NCBI GenBank assembly: GCA_023488455.1
Contig: JAMDDV010000034.1
Span: forward strand, 1-64,000
Direction of reading: 5' to 3'
Origin: Actinomycetota bacterium
GTDB lineage: Bacteria; Actinomycetota; Humimicrobiia; Hakubellales; JAMDDV01
DNA: 64,000 bases
Numbering within the stretch: the first letter of the stretch is position 1; each line of letters starts with the position of its first letter. A program made the translations under genes and the position numbers. The notes under the pieces were generated by a model. It saw nothing but the letters and a program-made list of their open reading frames with translations. It was not told where the DNA came from and did not search any database. This document shows positions 37,446 through 46,479 of the stretch, piece after piece.

Positions 37446-38456
37446 CTATCCAACCTTCTCATCATGTTTAAGCACCCTGAAAACGTGTTCTAAGAATATA
37501 TCAACTCCATCTCCATTTAAAGCGCTGCAGGCAAAAACCGGCTCATCTGAATATTCAGTGAAAAATTCAATTGCCCTCTTGATCTCCTTTTTATCTTCAA
37601 CAAGATCGATCTTGTTCAAAAGTAAGGTCTTTCTCTTCGAGAAGACATCATGGTCGTAGAATCTCAACTCCTCCAACAACACATCAAGATCGTCTTTGGC
37701 ACTTGATACTCCCTTTGAAATATCAAGCAGAATGGTCAAAAGACACGTTCTTTTTATATGGCGCAAAAATTTATGCCCAAGCCCTTTGCCCTTCGATGCA
37801 CCTTCGATCAATCCGGGGATATCAGCGAAAATGATATGACGATCGTTCCCGGGACATCTGTAAGCCCCGAGCACCGGATCCAATGTGGTGAACGCGTAAT
37901 CTCCAACCCTTGAGTTAGCACTCGTTATTCTGTTCAAAAGCGTGGACTTCCCGCTGTTTGGCTTGCCTATTAAACCGACATCCGCCAGAAGCCTGAGCTC
38001 AAGGTTAAAAACTTTCTCTTCGCCATTACTACCAGGTAATGCGAACTTCGGATAACGATTTTTCTGGGTAACAAAACTTGCATTGCCCCTGCCACCCCTG
38101 CCACCAGAGGCAATTTTAATCTCCTGACCAGGAAGTGTAAGATCCCCAAGAGTCTCATTAGCCTGGACATCCTTAACGATCGTCCCCACAGGGACGAGTA
38201 AGACTAGGTCAGCACCATTTGCACCGTTTTTGTTGTTACTGCCGCCATTTTTGCCGTTTTCTGCCTTGTAGTGAGGTTTTGCCTTAAAATCGAGGAATGA
38301 AGACCTGTCAAGCGAGGCATGTAGAATTACACTCCCCCCATTACCACCGTTACCACCATCAGGAGTGCCATGCGGATTGAACTTCGTCCGGTGGAAGCTA
38401 ACGCAGCCCTTTCCACCATTTCCACCTTTAACAAATATTCTGACTTCGTCTATCAA
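37446..38456 (-). CDS. obgE: GTPase ObgE/CgtA
   Basis: A ribosome-assembly and stress GTPase of 336 residues. The glycine-rich Obg domain (about 1-158, GGNGGKGCVSFHRTKF) precedes the G domain with GKPNSGKSTLL, DIPGLIEGASKGKGLG and NKIDLV. The C-terminal OCT domain of Firmicutes and actinobacterial Obg is absent. The start is TTG at 38456 with no clear Shine-Dalgarno; translation may be coupled to rpmA 10 nt upstream. Confidence 0.95.
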   Translation of the reverse strand: MIDEVRIFVKGGNGGKGCVSFHRTKFNPHGTPDGGNGGNGGSVILHASLDRSSFLDFKAKPHYKAENGKNGGSNNKNGANGADLVLLVPVGTIVKDVQANETLGDLTLPGQEIKIASGGRGGRGNASFVTQKNRYPKFALPGSNGEEKVFNLELRLLADVGLIGKPNSGKSTLLNRITSANSRVGDYAFTTLDPVLGAYRCPGNDRHIIFADIPGLIEGASKGKGLGHKFLRHIKRTCLLTILLDISKGVSSAKDDLDVLLEELRFYDHDVFSKRKTLLLNKIDLVEDKKEIKRAIEFFTEYSDEPVFACSALNGDGVDIFLEHVFRVLKHDEKVG

Positions 38457-38466
38457 GTGCAGTTTT

Positions 38467-38718
38467 TCAGGATATCACATCGACGGTCCTGCTGCGCTGA
38501 CCGTTGTGATTGAACACAACCCTGCCGTCGACTTTAGCATAAAGGGTATCGTCCTTTCCTATGCCAACGTTAATACCTGGCTTAAACTTCGTTCCTCGCT
38601 GACGCAGTATTATCGTCCCTGCCTTGACTATTTCACCACCATATTTCTTGACGCCCAAAAACTTGGGATTGCTATCCCGTCCGTTTTTGGCGCTGCCCGT
38701 TCCTTTTTTATGAGCCAT
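38467..38718 (-). CDS. rpmA: 50S ribosomal protein L27
   Basis: An 83-residue bL27. The N-terminus [18 protein letters not shown] reaches toward the peptidyl transferase centre; there is no Firmicutes-type N-terminal extension that must be cleaved. ATG start. In the rplU-rpmA-obgE operon. Confidence 0.97.
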   Translation of the reverse strand: MAHKKGTGSAKNGRDSNPKFLGVKKYGGEIVKAGTIILRQRGTKFKPGINVGIGKDDTLYAKVDGRVVFNHNGQRSRTVDVIS

Positions 38719-38744
38719 CTATCACACCTACCCGAATTCCTGAA

Positions 38745-39335
38745 TTATTTTTTCTTTCCAGCCTGCTTTTTAGCACCAGGCTTCTGGCTGGTGATCTTTA
38801 ACTTCTCAACTTTTTTCTTTACAGTTTTCCTTGGCGTTACCTCAGCAGAAGGCTTCACTTTAACTCTTGCTCTAGCGGTGGGTTTTCCTTTTGCTGTCTG
38901 GGCTCCTTTAGCTGCGGCTTTTCCCTGCTTAGCAGGGGCAGCTTTTGTCCTGTCAACTACCTCCACTGTCTCTTTCCTAACCGTTTCTTCAGCAACAGCC
39001 ATCTCGTCAAAATTAATCCCTGACGAGCTTATTTCGGTAACCTCAAGCTGTGTCTGCAACTTCCTGTGACCGGTCTTTACCCTGTACCTCTTCTTGGGCT
39101 TATACTTGAAAACAACCACCTTCTCGCCTTTAAAATTGTCAACCACAGTAAAGCGCGAGGTAACAGAATCCAGCAACGACCCGTCCAAAATCGTCTTGCC
39201 ACCAACAACAGCCATCTCGGCACCGTTTACGACAATCTCATCTCCTGAGGTCTTACCGAGATTGTCCACAACGATGCGTTCACCTTTGAATATCTTATAT
39301 TGTTTGCCTTGAATTGAAACTATAGCGTAATTAAT
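38745..39335 (-). CDS. rplU: 50S ribosomal protein L21 with long basic tail, apparent AUU start
   Basis: bL21 core (about residues 1-102) with YAIVSIQGKQYKIFKGERIVV at the N-terminus and KYKPKKRYRVKTGHRKLQT, followed by an unusual tail of about 95 residues rich in Lys, Ala and Thr; 196 residues in total against about 103 for a normal L21. No ATG, GTG or TTG precedes the conserved N-terminus: the first canonical codon is a GTG at 39269, which would delete 22 core residues. ATT at 39335 follows an in-frame TAG and stands 6 nt behind AAGGAG, so AUU initiation is the best reading. Confidence 0.9.
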   Translation of the reverse strand: MNYAIVSIQGKQYKIFKGERIVVDNLGKTSGDEIVVNGAEMAVVGGKTILDGSLLDSVTSRFTVVDNFKGEKVVVFKYKPKKRYRVKTGHRKLQTQLEVTEISSSGINFDEMAVAEETVRKETVEVVDRTKAAPAKQGKAAAKGAQTAKGKPTARARVKVKPSAEVTPRKTVKKKVEKLKITSQKPGAKKQAGKKK

Positions 39336-39367
39336 CTAAATCTCCTTTTGGCAAAAAAGCAAACTAC

Positions 39368-39395
39368 ATTTTAACACCTCACGTGCTTCCGTCAA
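39368..39395 (-). promoter_or_regulatory. Promoter of the rplU-rpmA-obgE operon
   Basis: On the minus strand TTGACG (39395-39390) and TAAAAT (39373-39368) are 16 nt apart, giving a leader of roughly 25-30 nt before the AAGGAG and AUU codon. Upstream, a weak GGCA/TGCC hairpin with a T-run may end the rng message. Confidence 0.6.
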
Positions 39396-39429
39396 GAAAA
39401 AAGGCAAAATTCAAACTCAAAAAACTGCC

Positions 39430-40932
39430 CTAACTCTTACGACCGGAAGCGAGCATCTTTGCCTGACCGAGCGGTCCTTTGAAGATTAACCGAAGCTCGT
39501 CGCCTTTTAGCGATGAATCTATTGACAGAAAAACATTAACCTTGAATCCCTTCTCGAGCAGTCTCATAAATCGACGCCTCTTGCTTGATAAAAAACTATA
39601 TGCTGACTCGCTCAACCCAAACACGAAAGCTTCCTCCCTTGTATTTTTTATCATTTCGCGCATTTTTTTCTGAATGTTAATAAAAGTTGTCTCATCTGAA
39701 ATAACGTACCCGGTACCACCACAATTCGGACATACATCACAAAGCGCACCAATGATCCCATCCGAGGTTCCCTTTCGCGTCATCTCTATCAGGCCAAGTT
39801 TTGATATCTCAACCACCTGAGACCTGGCCTGATCCTTCTTCAAGTTCTCAAGAAAGGTCTTAAGCACCTTTTCCCGAGATTCCTTTCTCTCCATATCAAT
39901 AAAATCAACAACGATCAGACCGCCCGTGTCCCTGAGGCGCAGTTGCCGTACTATCTCCTTGCATGCCTCCAGATTTGTTTTTAATATCGTTTCCTCAAGA
40001 TCTGACTTGCCGATGAACTTACCTGTGTTCACATCTATGCTCGTAAGCGCTTCGGTGTGGTCTATTATCAGATAACCTCCGGACTTTAGCTTTACCTTCC
40101 TCTGCAGCGCTTCATGTATAGCATCCTCAACGCCGTACTTTTCAAAAAGTGGGATCAAGCCAGAATATACGGTTATCCTCGAAGAATCATGTGCAGATAT
40201 ACGTTTTAAGAACGACGAAACCCTGTTAACAAGATGCTTGGAATCAACTATGATCTCATCAAATTCAAGCGAATAGATATCCCTTAATGCCTTTTCAACC
40301 AGATCAAGTTCCCTATAGATTAATTTCGGTCCCCACGCCAGTAGCATCTTTCTTTCTATCCCAGCCCAAACCTTCTGCAGATACCTCAGGTCACGGATCA
40401 GCAGCTGCTCATCAACAAGTCTTGCAGCAGTCCTGACAATGATTCCTATATCCTGTTTTCTTATCTTATTGGCAATCTCGCGCAGCCTATCGCGCTCTTT
40501 TGGCTCCAGCTTCTTGGATATACCGACTCCTGTACTGTAGGGCATCAAAACAAGAAACCTTCCGGGGATGGATATGAACGTCGTGAGCCTTGCACCCTTG
40601 GATCTGATCGGCTCCTTTGTCACCTGAACCACAATTCGCTGACCAGGCTTCAGCACATTCTGGATCTTCTTGGTTGTCTCAGGAGCAACATCCAGATCCT
40701 CCTTCTGGACGAACACCTCATCGATGTACAGGAAGGCGTTCCTGGACTCTCCGATATCGATGAACGCAGCGCCCAACCCTGGGACTATATTCTGCACCCT
40801 TCCTAAATAAATATTGCCCAGGATGGACTGCGATCCCTTGCGACTAAAATATAATTCCACTACCTCAGAGTCTTCGAGAACAGCGAGCCTTACCTCATGC
40901 TCGCTGGAGGTCAAAAGTATCTTTTTTGGCAT
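39430..40932 (-). CDS. rng: Ribonuclease E/G family protein
   Basis: An endoribonuclease of 500 residues for rRNA and mRNA processing. An S1 RNA-binding domain (GNIYLGRVQNIVPGLGAAFIDIG, about 37-125) precedes the catalytic domain with IDVNTGKFIGK and DTGGLIVVDFIDM, then the zinc-link CPNCGGTG and a small C-terminal domain. No long disordered tail as in E. coli RNase E, so RNase G-like. ATG start. It abuts the DUF2344 gene. Confidence 0.95.
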   Translation of the reverse strand: MPKKILLTSSEHEVRLAVLEDSEVVELYFSRKGSQSILGNIYLGRVQNIVPGLGAAFIDIGESRNAFLYIDEVFVQKEDLDVAPETTKKIQNVLKPGQRIVVQVTKEPIRSKGARLTTFISIPGRFLVLMPYSTGVGISKKLEPKERDRLREIANKIRKQDIGIIVRTAARLVDEQLLIRDLRYLQKVWAGIERKMLLAWGPKLIYRELDLVEKALRDIYSLEFDEIIVDSKHLVNRVSSFLKRISAHDSSRITVYSGLIPLFEKYGVEDAIHEALQRKVKLKSGGYLIIDHTEALTSIDVNTGKFIGKSDLEETILKTNLEACKEIVRQLRLRDTGGLIVVDFIDMERKESREKVLKTFLENLKKDQARSQVVEISKLGLIEMTRKGTSDGIIGALCDVCPNCGGTGYVISDETTFINIQKKMREMIKNTREEAFVFGLSESAYSFLSSKRRRFMRLLEKGFKVNVFLSIDSSLKGDELRLIFKGPLGQAKMLASGRKS

Positions 40933-40933
40933 T

Positions 40934-41575
40934 TCAACCCATCAAACTTTTTTGGTCTCTAACAAGACCGACGCGCGTAATATTTGCTATCCTGTACACA
41001 CGACCATCAAAAGTTACAAGACCAGACAAAAACTTTTGCAGTTTTAGTTTTGAATTAATATCGAGCTTAAATGATATTCTAACTATGCCGCCCATGAAAT
41101 ATTTTACATCAATATCATCAACATTATCACCACTTAAAATTTCGGAAATCAGATACGGCACAGCTTCTGGATTAAGATCACCATCATCCAGCTTCAATAA
41201 AGTCATGACAAACCTGACCTTCGTATTTTGCCTACCGATTATCGAGCTTTTTTTCTCAACCTGTCTGACTTCAATAATGCGAATACCGTTCATTAAATAG
41301 TTATTAATATTATGCACCATGTCCAAAGAAGATACCTTTTTGGTCAAAAACAGGTCAAAAATCTCATTTTGACCTGATACCCCAACGGGAAGCGGGTAAG
41401 AATAATTCATCTTCATAGTGGGGTTAAAGCCTCTGCTGTATTGAACAGGGATATCAGCACAACTGACAGCAGATTTCAGGATATCTAAAAGGTCGAGATG
41501 CGAAATGAACTTCGCCGCTCCCACCTTTTTCATCGTTATCCTGTAAATAAACTTTTCTGCCGATGCTTCACTCAT
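40934..41575 (-). CDS. DUF2344 protein (TIGR03936 family)
   Basis: A 213-residue protein of the radical-SAM-linked DUF2344 family. MKKVGAAKFISHLDLL near residue 15 and QYSRGFNPTMKMNYSYPLPVGV are the family signatures. Its biochemical function is unknown; it nearly always accompanies the large radical SAM gene found directly upstream here, and it overlaps that gene by 8 nt, so the pair likely forms one complex or acts on one substrate. It lies one base from rng. Confidence 0.9.
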   Translation of the reverse strand: MSEASAEKFIYRITMKKVGAAKFISHLDLLDILKSAVSCADIPVQYSRGFNPTMKMNYSYPLPVGVSGQNEIFDLFLTKKVSSLDMVHNINNYLMNGIRIIEVRQVEKKSSIIGRQNTKVRFVMTLLKLDDGDLNPEAVPYLISEILSGDNVDDIDVKYFMGGIVRISFKLDINSKLKLQKFLSGLVTFDGRVYRIANITRVGLVRDQKSLMG

Positions 41576-43439
41576 TTATAATGTTTCTGACGCCAAAATT
41601 ATGACATACATCACAAAGTACGCATCCTGACTTTCTGCAATCCTGCGTAAGCTCACCTGTTTCTGACCTCATCAGTTCATCCTTTAGAAAATCCTTATTT
41701 ATGCCGATGTCAATGTGATCCCACGGCAGTATCTCGTCAATTGGTATATCTCGCTGGGCAAATTTGTCAAGATCAAGCCCCTCTTCTTTAAATGCGCTGA
41801 CCCATTTATCTACATTAAAATGTTCTGACCAGGAATCAAACTTCGCCCCAGCCTTCCAGGCATTCAGTATTACCTTGCCTACGTTCCTGTTCCCACGCCC
41901 CAAGACCGATTCAACAGAAGTTGAACATGGATCATGCCATCTGACATCGTAAATACGCTTGCTCAACCTTCTGCATATCTCATCTTTCTTCTCCATGAAA
42001 TACTGCACAGGTCTTTGCCCAACCCACTGAAAAGGCGTATGCGGCTTTGGTGAGAATAGAGCCAGGTTTAATATCAATTTGAACTTAGAACGGAAGAGGT
42101 TCAGGGACAGGAGTTCGCCAGCCAGCTCTGTGATATCTTCACAAATCTTAACTATTCCAAGAATATCATCATCAGTCTCCTCCGGTAGCCCGATCATGAA
42201 GTAAAGTTTTATCCTTGTCCACCCCGATTTAAATGCAGCTCCGATACCCTCTATGATCTGCTCATCTGAAATGTCCTTGTTGATCACCTTTCGCAGCCGA
42301 TGGCTACCCGCTTCAGGGGCAAACGTTAGATTGGTCTTCCTGTTCTTAGCAAGCTCGCCAGCCAGGCTAACCGAAAAAGAATCAAGCCGCAGCGACGGTA
42401 GGGATATTGAGACACAGGAATCGTCAAATGCGTCAAACATTTTGCTCACCAACTCACTTATCGAGCTGAAATCAGCAGATGAAAGCGATGAAAGGGATAC
42501 CTCACTATAACCACACCTCTCTCTTGCCTTGATGGCGATCTGCAAGATGCCATCTATGCTTCTTTCGCGAAGCGGACGGTAAACAAAGCCGGCCTGACAG
42601 AACCTGCAACCCCTCAGACATCCGCGCATTATCTCAATGTTGAAGCGATTGTGGACAGGTTCCACTAACGGCACGATGGGCTTTTTTAATAATTGATTAT
42701 CGTTGAGATCGCTGATGATGCGTTTTCTAAATGTTCTCCTGGAGGATTTCAACTCAACATGATCTATTGTATACAAATCCTTATACTTAAAATCAATAAA
42801 ATCGGGGTTATATATTCCCTCGATCCCTGAGAGTGATTCAATGATCTCCTTCCTGTCCGCACCTCCTCTCTTCAGCTTCCTCATATGCTGCGCTATTTCT
42901 GTTATCAATTCCTCACCGTCTCCGAGCGCAAAAAGATCGATGAAGTCTGAAATCGGTTCAGGGTTGAGAGTTGTCATCCCACCAGCAAGCACAATGGGTA
43001 GGTGATCATTAATCTGGGTCCTATCCCTTCGCAAGAGAGGAATGCTGCAGAGATCGAGCAGCTCCAGCACATTGGTATAAAGCATCTCATGCGGAATGCT
43101 GATTCCAAGGATGTCAAATTCTTTCAGGGGAGCACGATTCTCAAGGGAGAACAGAGGTATCTTCCGTTCTCGTAAAATTTGAGCCATATCAACAGCTGGC
43201 AAAAACACCCTCTCGCACGCAGCAAAATTCAGATTATTTACGATCTCGTAAAGAACCTGAATGCCAAGATTGGACATTCCTATCTCATATACGTCAGGAA
43301 ATGCCATGGCAAGTGTAAAGTCAACTGCATTTAGATCTTTGCGAACCGAATTCAGCTCGCCGCCTATGTAACGAGCAGGCCGCGTGCATGAATAAAGTAG
43401 CTCCTCTAACTTCCTGTAACTTAATCTTTCATACCGCAT
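41568..43439 (-). CDS. B12-binding-type radical SAM protein (TIGR03960 family)
   Basis: A 623-residue radical SAM protein of unknown substrate. The N-terminal half resembles a cobalamin-binding domain (LAMAFPDVYEIGMSNLGIQ), and CLRGCRFCQAG supplies the C-x3-C-x2-C cluster ligands. The C-terminus has extra cysteines (CRKSGCVLCDVCHNF) that could bind another cluster. I prefer the ATG at 43439; a TTG at 43454 would add five residues overlapping rodA. A conserved but uncharacterised partner of the DUF2344 gene beside RNase G. Confidence 0.9.
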   Translation of the reverse strand: MRYERLSYRKLEELLYSCTRPARYIGGELNSVRKDLNAVDFTLAMAFPDVYEIGMSNLGIQVLYEIVNNLNFAACERVFLPAVDMAQILRERKIPLFSLENRAPLKEFDILGISIPHEMLYTNVLELLDLCSIPLLRRDRTQINDHLPIVLAGGMTTLNPEPISDFIDLFALGDGEELITEIAQHMRKLKRGGADRKEIIESLSGIEGIYNPDFIDFKYKDLYTIDHVELKSSRRTFRKRIISDLNDNQLLKKPIVPLVEPVHNRFNIEIMRGCLRGCRFCQAGFVYRPLRERSIDGILQIAIKARERCGYSEVSLSSLSSADFSSISELVSKMFDAFDDSCVSISLPSLRLDSFSVSLAGELAKNRKTNLTFAPEAGSHRLRKVINKDISDEQIIEGIGAAFKSGWTRIKLYFMIGLPEETDDDILGIVKICEDITELAGELLSLNLFRSKFKLILNLALFSPKPHTPFQWVGQRPVQYFMEKKDEICRRLSKRIYDVRWHDPCSTSVESVLGRGNRNVGKVILNAWKAGAKFDSWSEHFNVDKWVSAFKEEGLDLDKFAQRDIPIDEILPWDHIDIGINKDFLKDELMRSETGELTQDCRKSGCVLCDVCHNFGVRNIINE

Positions 43440-43450
43440 ATTCAATCGAT

Positions 43451-44608
43451 TCAATACAGGATGCTCTTCCTACTCCTGACATAAACGCTCTCAACCAGCC
43501 CAAATGCTATGAGAAAACTGAGAAGCGAACTACCTCCCGCACTGATGAAAGGAAGTGGAATTCCAGTGATCGGCATCAGGCCTATCGTCATGCCTATATT
43601 AACAAATGATTGGTTGATGAGCAGGCTTGCTACACCCACACAAATATATACCCCAAAAAGATCCCGTGATCTCCTGGCAACAAAAAAACATCGCCACACC
43701 AGAACTACATAAAGCGCAATTAAGATCATCGCACCTATCAACCCAAGCTCCTCACCAATCACTGAAAACGCAAAATCTGTGTGATGCTCCGGAATGTAGT
43801 TGAGGTTCGTCTGAGTTCCCAGAAACAGGCCTTTCCCAAATATCTGCCCTGATCCTATTGCGATCTTGGACTGTGTCAGATTATAACCTGCTCCAAATGG
43901 GTCGATGTTCGGATTTAAAAATACCATGAACCGTTTGACTATATAATCTTTTATGAGACCGAACCTTATCACTATAAAGATTGACAACCCTCCAAGCAGG
44001 GCAGCGAGGCCAATGAACAAAAATCGCACTCCAGCAATAAACATCATCCCAAGCAAAATACCGATGTAAATCGATGCAGTGCCCAGATCTGGCTGCAGAA
44101 TTATGAGAAAAATTGGAACCCCGAAATGCAGTATGGAGTAAAGGAAATCCTTGAAAGTGGATATCTGTCCCTTCCTCTCTGAGAGAAAAGCAGCATATGA
44201 CAGGATAATCAAGACCTTTGCAAACTCGGATGGCTGCAATTTAAAGATTCCCCAACCAAGCCAGCTGGTGGAAGAGTGCACTGATTCACCTAGAAATAGC
44301 ACAGCTATTAATATTACTATGTTAAATAAATATATAGGGATCCAGTATCTCTTTATCCTGGAATAATCAAAGAAAGACAATATGACGAAAATGACCATAC
44401 CCGTCAGAAAAAAAATCACCTGACGCCTTAAAAAATAAAACGGGTCAACTGCCAGAGCGACATTACTAAAGCCGGTCGCGCTGTAGACGATTAGACAACC
44501 ATACAGCGACAAAAGGATTATGGTCACCAGTACGTAAAAGTCATATGCAAATCTTCTTTTCGCAGGAATCGCCTGCGCACCAGTCTCTTCTACCATTATC
44601 ATGATCAA
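43451..44608 (-). CDS. rodA: Rod-shape peptidoglycan polymerase RodA (SEDS family)
   Basis: A membrane glycosyltransferase with about 10 helices that polymerises lipid II with PBP2 in the elongasome. The SEDS signatures GWGIFKLQPSEFAKV, LGTASIYIGIL and the C-terminal PFISAGGSSLLSFLIAFG are present. Start codons are TTG at 44608, ATG at 44602 or ATG at 44596; the first overlaps the mrdA stop. Confidence 0.96.
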   Translation of the reverse strand: MIMIMVEETGAQAIPAKRRFAYDFYVLVTIILLSLYGCLIVYSATGFSNVALAVDPFYFLRRQVIFFLTGMVIFVILSFFDYSRIKRYWIPIYLFNIVILIAVLFLGESVHSSTSWLGWGIFKLQPSEFAKVLIILSYAAFLSERKGQISTFKDFLYSILHFGVPIFLIILQPDLGTASIYIGILLGMMFIAGVRFLFIGLAALLGGLSIFIVIRFGLIKDYIVKRFMVFLNPNIDPFGAGYNLTQSKIAIGSGQIFGKGLFLGTQTNLNYIPEHHTDFAFSVIGEELGLIGAMILIALYVVLVWRCFFVARRSRDLFGVYICVGVASLLINQSFVNIGMTIGLMPITGIPLPFISAGGSSLLSFLIAFGLVESVYVRSRKSILY

Positions 44609-46479
44609 AGGTTAATTTTATAGACGTATTCGTATATCTGCCTGGCGATCTTCGCAGCCACTCCACTACCAGCTCCGCCCTCTTCCACCATCACTACAAC
44701 TACAAATTTGGGTTCCTGCACTGGAGAAAAACTCGCAAACCAGGAAAAGTTCTGTTTTCCAAGCACTTCTGAAGTACCTGTCTTGGCTGCAACAGGGTAC
44801 TGATCGAGGGGAAAGCCTGCAAATGCCTCCATTGCGGTACCTTTAACCGGTACCCTGGCAAGACCTTTCACCACTGTCTCGAATAAATTTGCATCTATGT
44901 CCAACGGCTTATCCATAACAGGCTCGTAATACTTGACAACCTTCCCATCGTACGACTCAATCCAGCTCAGGAAATGCGGTTGAAACTTCTCTCCGCGGTT
45001 GGCTATCTGAAGATAAAGCTCCGCCACCTGAAGTGGAGTAGCCAGAAGATCTCCTTGTCCTATTGCCATATTCACGGTATCACCAGCGTACCAGAGGGCA
45101 TTCTGTGAATTTTGTTTATTAAACTGTTTCTTCCACCTGATATCCGGAACCCTTCCGCTGCTCTCAAAAGGCAGGTCAACTCCGGTCGGACTTCCAAAGC
45201 CGAGCATGCGCGCAACCTTTTGAAGTATCTCGCCTTCTTCGCCCCTTTTTCTATATATCTCAAGACCCATCTGGTAATAAAAGATGTCACAGGACTGCTC
45301 AAGACTTCTCAGGACATCCACAACCCCATGCCCAACACGGTTCCAGCAAAATTTTTCATATCCCTCACCCAGGCCATACCATACACCGTTGCAGATCACA
45401 ACTCCCGTCTCATCGATTATCCCATAGATCAGCGATGTCAATAAGGTCACAACCTTGAAGGTCGAAGCAGGAGCGTAGGGCATTATGGCCCTGTTGTTCA
45501 GCGGGTAGTTATTCTCAGGATTGTTTAATATCTCCCAGTTCTTTTGTGAAACCCCCTCAACAAAAAGAGATGGATCGTAAGAGGGATAGCTTACCATCGC
45601 AAGTATCTCACCGTTGCTCGCATCAAGAACCACTGCTGCCCCACCTGTTGCTTTAAAGGGCTCCTTAGTCTTTTCGTCTATCTTCCCCCTGACCTCTTCT
45701 ATGCCTACGGCCAGCTTTCCCTCAACGTATTTCTGCAAATCCATATCCAGCGTGGTGTAGATGTTATTTCCAGGCATTGAATCAACCTTATCAATGTTCC
45801 TGATGGGGTACCCTGCCGGGTTGACTTCGATTGTATAGTACCCAGGCTGTCCACGCAGGTAACTTTCATAATACATTTCCAAACCTGATTTACCGATGAC
45901 ATCGCCCGAAACATATTTGCCACTCAGCTTCGGATCAGCAAGCTGTTCCTCGGATATCGGTCCTATATAACCGAGCACATGCGCAGCAAGGCTCCCATTT
46001 GGATAGAACCTTAAGATCTCCGGCTCTATCGTGACCCCAGGAAGGTTCGCCTTCTGATCAGCTATCTTCGCAGCTGTTTCGTCATCAATGGCACTCTTCA
46101 ATATGATTCCGTCAAGCGGGTGCACAAGACCTCTTTCTAACTTCCTCTTTATCTCATCAAATGGAATATAAAGCAGATCACTTAAGACTATCATTTCATT
46201 CTCGTTCTTAAGGACTATTGCAGGTACTGCCGCCACTGCAACACTGGGCCTGTTCATTACCAGGGTGTTTCCGTACCGGTCGTAAATATTTCCCCGCGTA
46301 GCCCTGATTGAAACGGTCTTAATCCGATTCTGTTCGGAAATACCGGCAAAATCATCGCCCATCATCACCTGTAAATACCACAACCTCAAGAAAACAACCA
46401 GCAAAAGGACGATGCCAAAATATGAAAATAGTCTTAGTCTGACTTCAGATTTTTCCCCTAAAGCTGCCAATTCTTTCAA
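44605..46479 (-). CDS. mrdA: Penicillin-binding protein 2 (transpeptidase)
   Basis: A class B PBP of 624 residues that cross-links peptidoglycan during elongation. One N-terminal membrane anchor, a dimerisation domain (about 55-220) and the transpeptidase domain with active-site STFK (PYAPASTFKVV), the second motif SCD (QSCDIFYY) and KTGT. The start is TTG, close behind GGAG, overlapping mreD by 35 nt. Confidence 0.95.
   Translation of the reverse strand: MKELAALGEKSEVRLRLFSYFGIVLLLVVFLRLWYLQVMMGDDFAGISEQNRIKTVSIRATRGNIYDRYGNTLVMNRPSVAVAAVPAIVLKNENEMIVLSDLLYIPFDEIKRKLERGLVHPLDGIILKSAIDDETAAKIADQKANLPGVTIEPEILRFYPNGSLAAHVLGYIGPISEEQLADPKLSGKYVSGDVIGKSGLEMYYESYLRGQPGYYTIEVNPAGYPIRNIDKVDSMPGNNIYTTLDMDLQKYVEGKLAVGIEEVRGKIDEKTKEPFKATGGAAVVLDASNGEILAMVSYPSYDPSLFVEGVSQKNWEILNNPENNYPLNNRAIMPYAPASTFKVVTLLTSLIYGIIDETGVVICNGVWYGLGEGYEKFCWNRVGHGVVDVLRSLEQSCDIFYYQMGLEIYRKRGEEGEILQKVARMLGFGSPTGVDLPFESSGRVPDIRWKKQFNKQNSQNALWYAGDTVNMAIGQGDLLATPLQVAELYLQIANRGEKFQPHFLSWIESYDGKVVKYYEPVMDKPLDIDANLFETVVKGLARVPVKGTAMEAFAGFPLDQYPVAAKTGTSEVLGKQNFSWFASFSPVQEPKFVVVVMVEEGGAGSGVAAKIARQIYEYVYKINL

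Noticed and set aside
38365..39069. Plus-strand 234-residue open frame across rpmA and rplU
   Set aside because: Antisense to two clear ribosomal protein genes and hydrophobic only because it mirrors lysine codons of the L21 tail.
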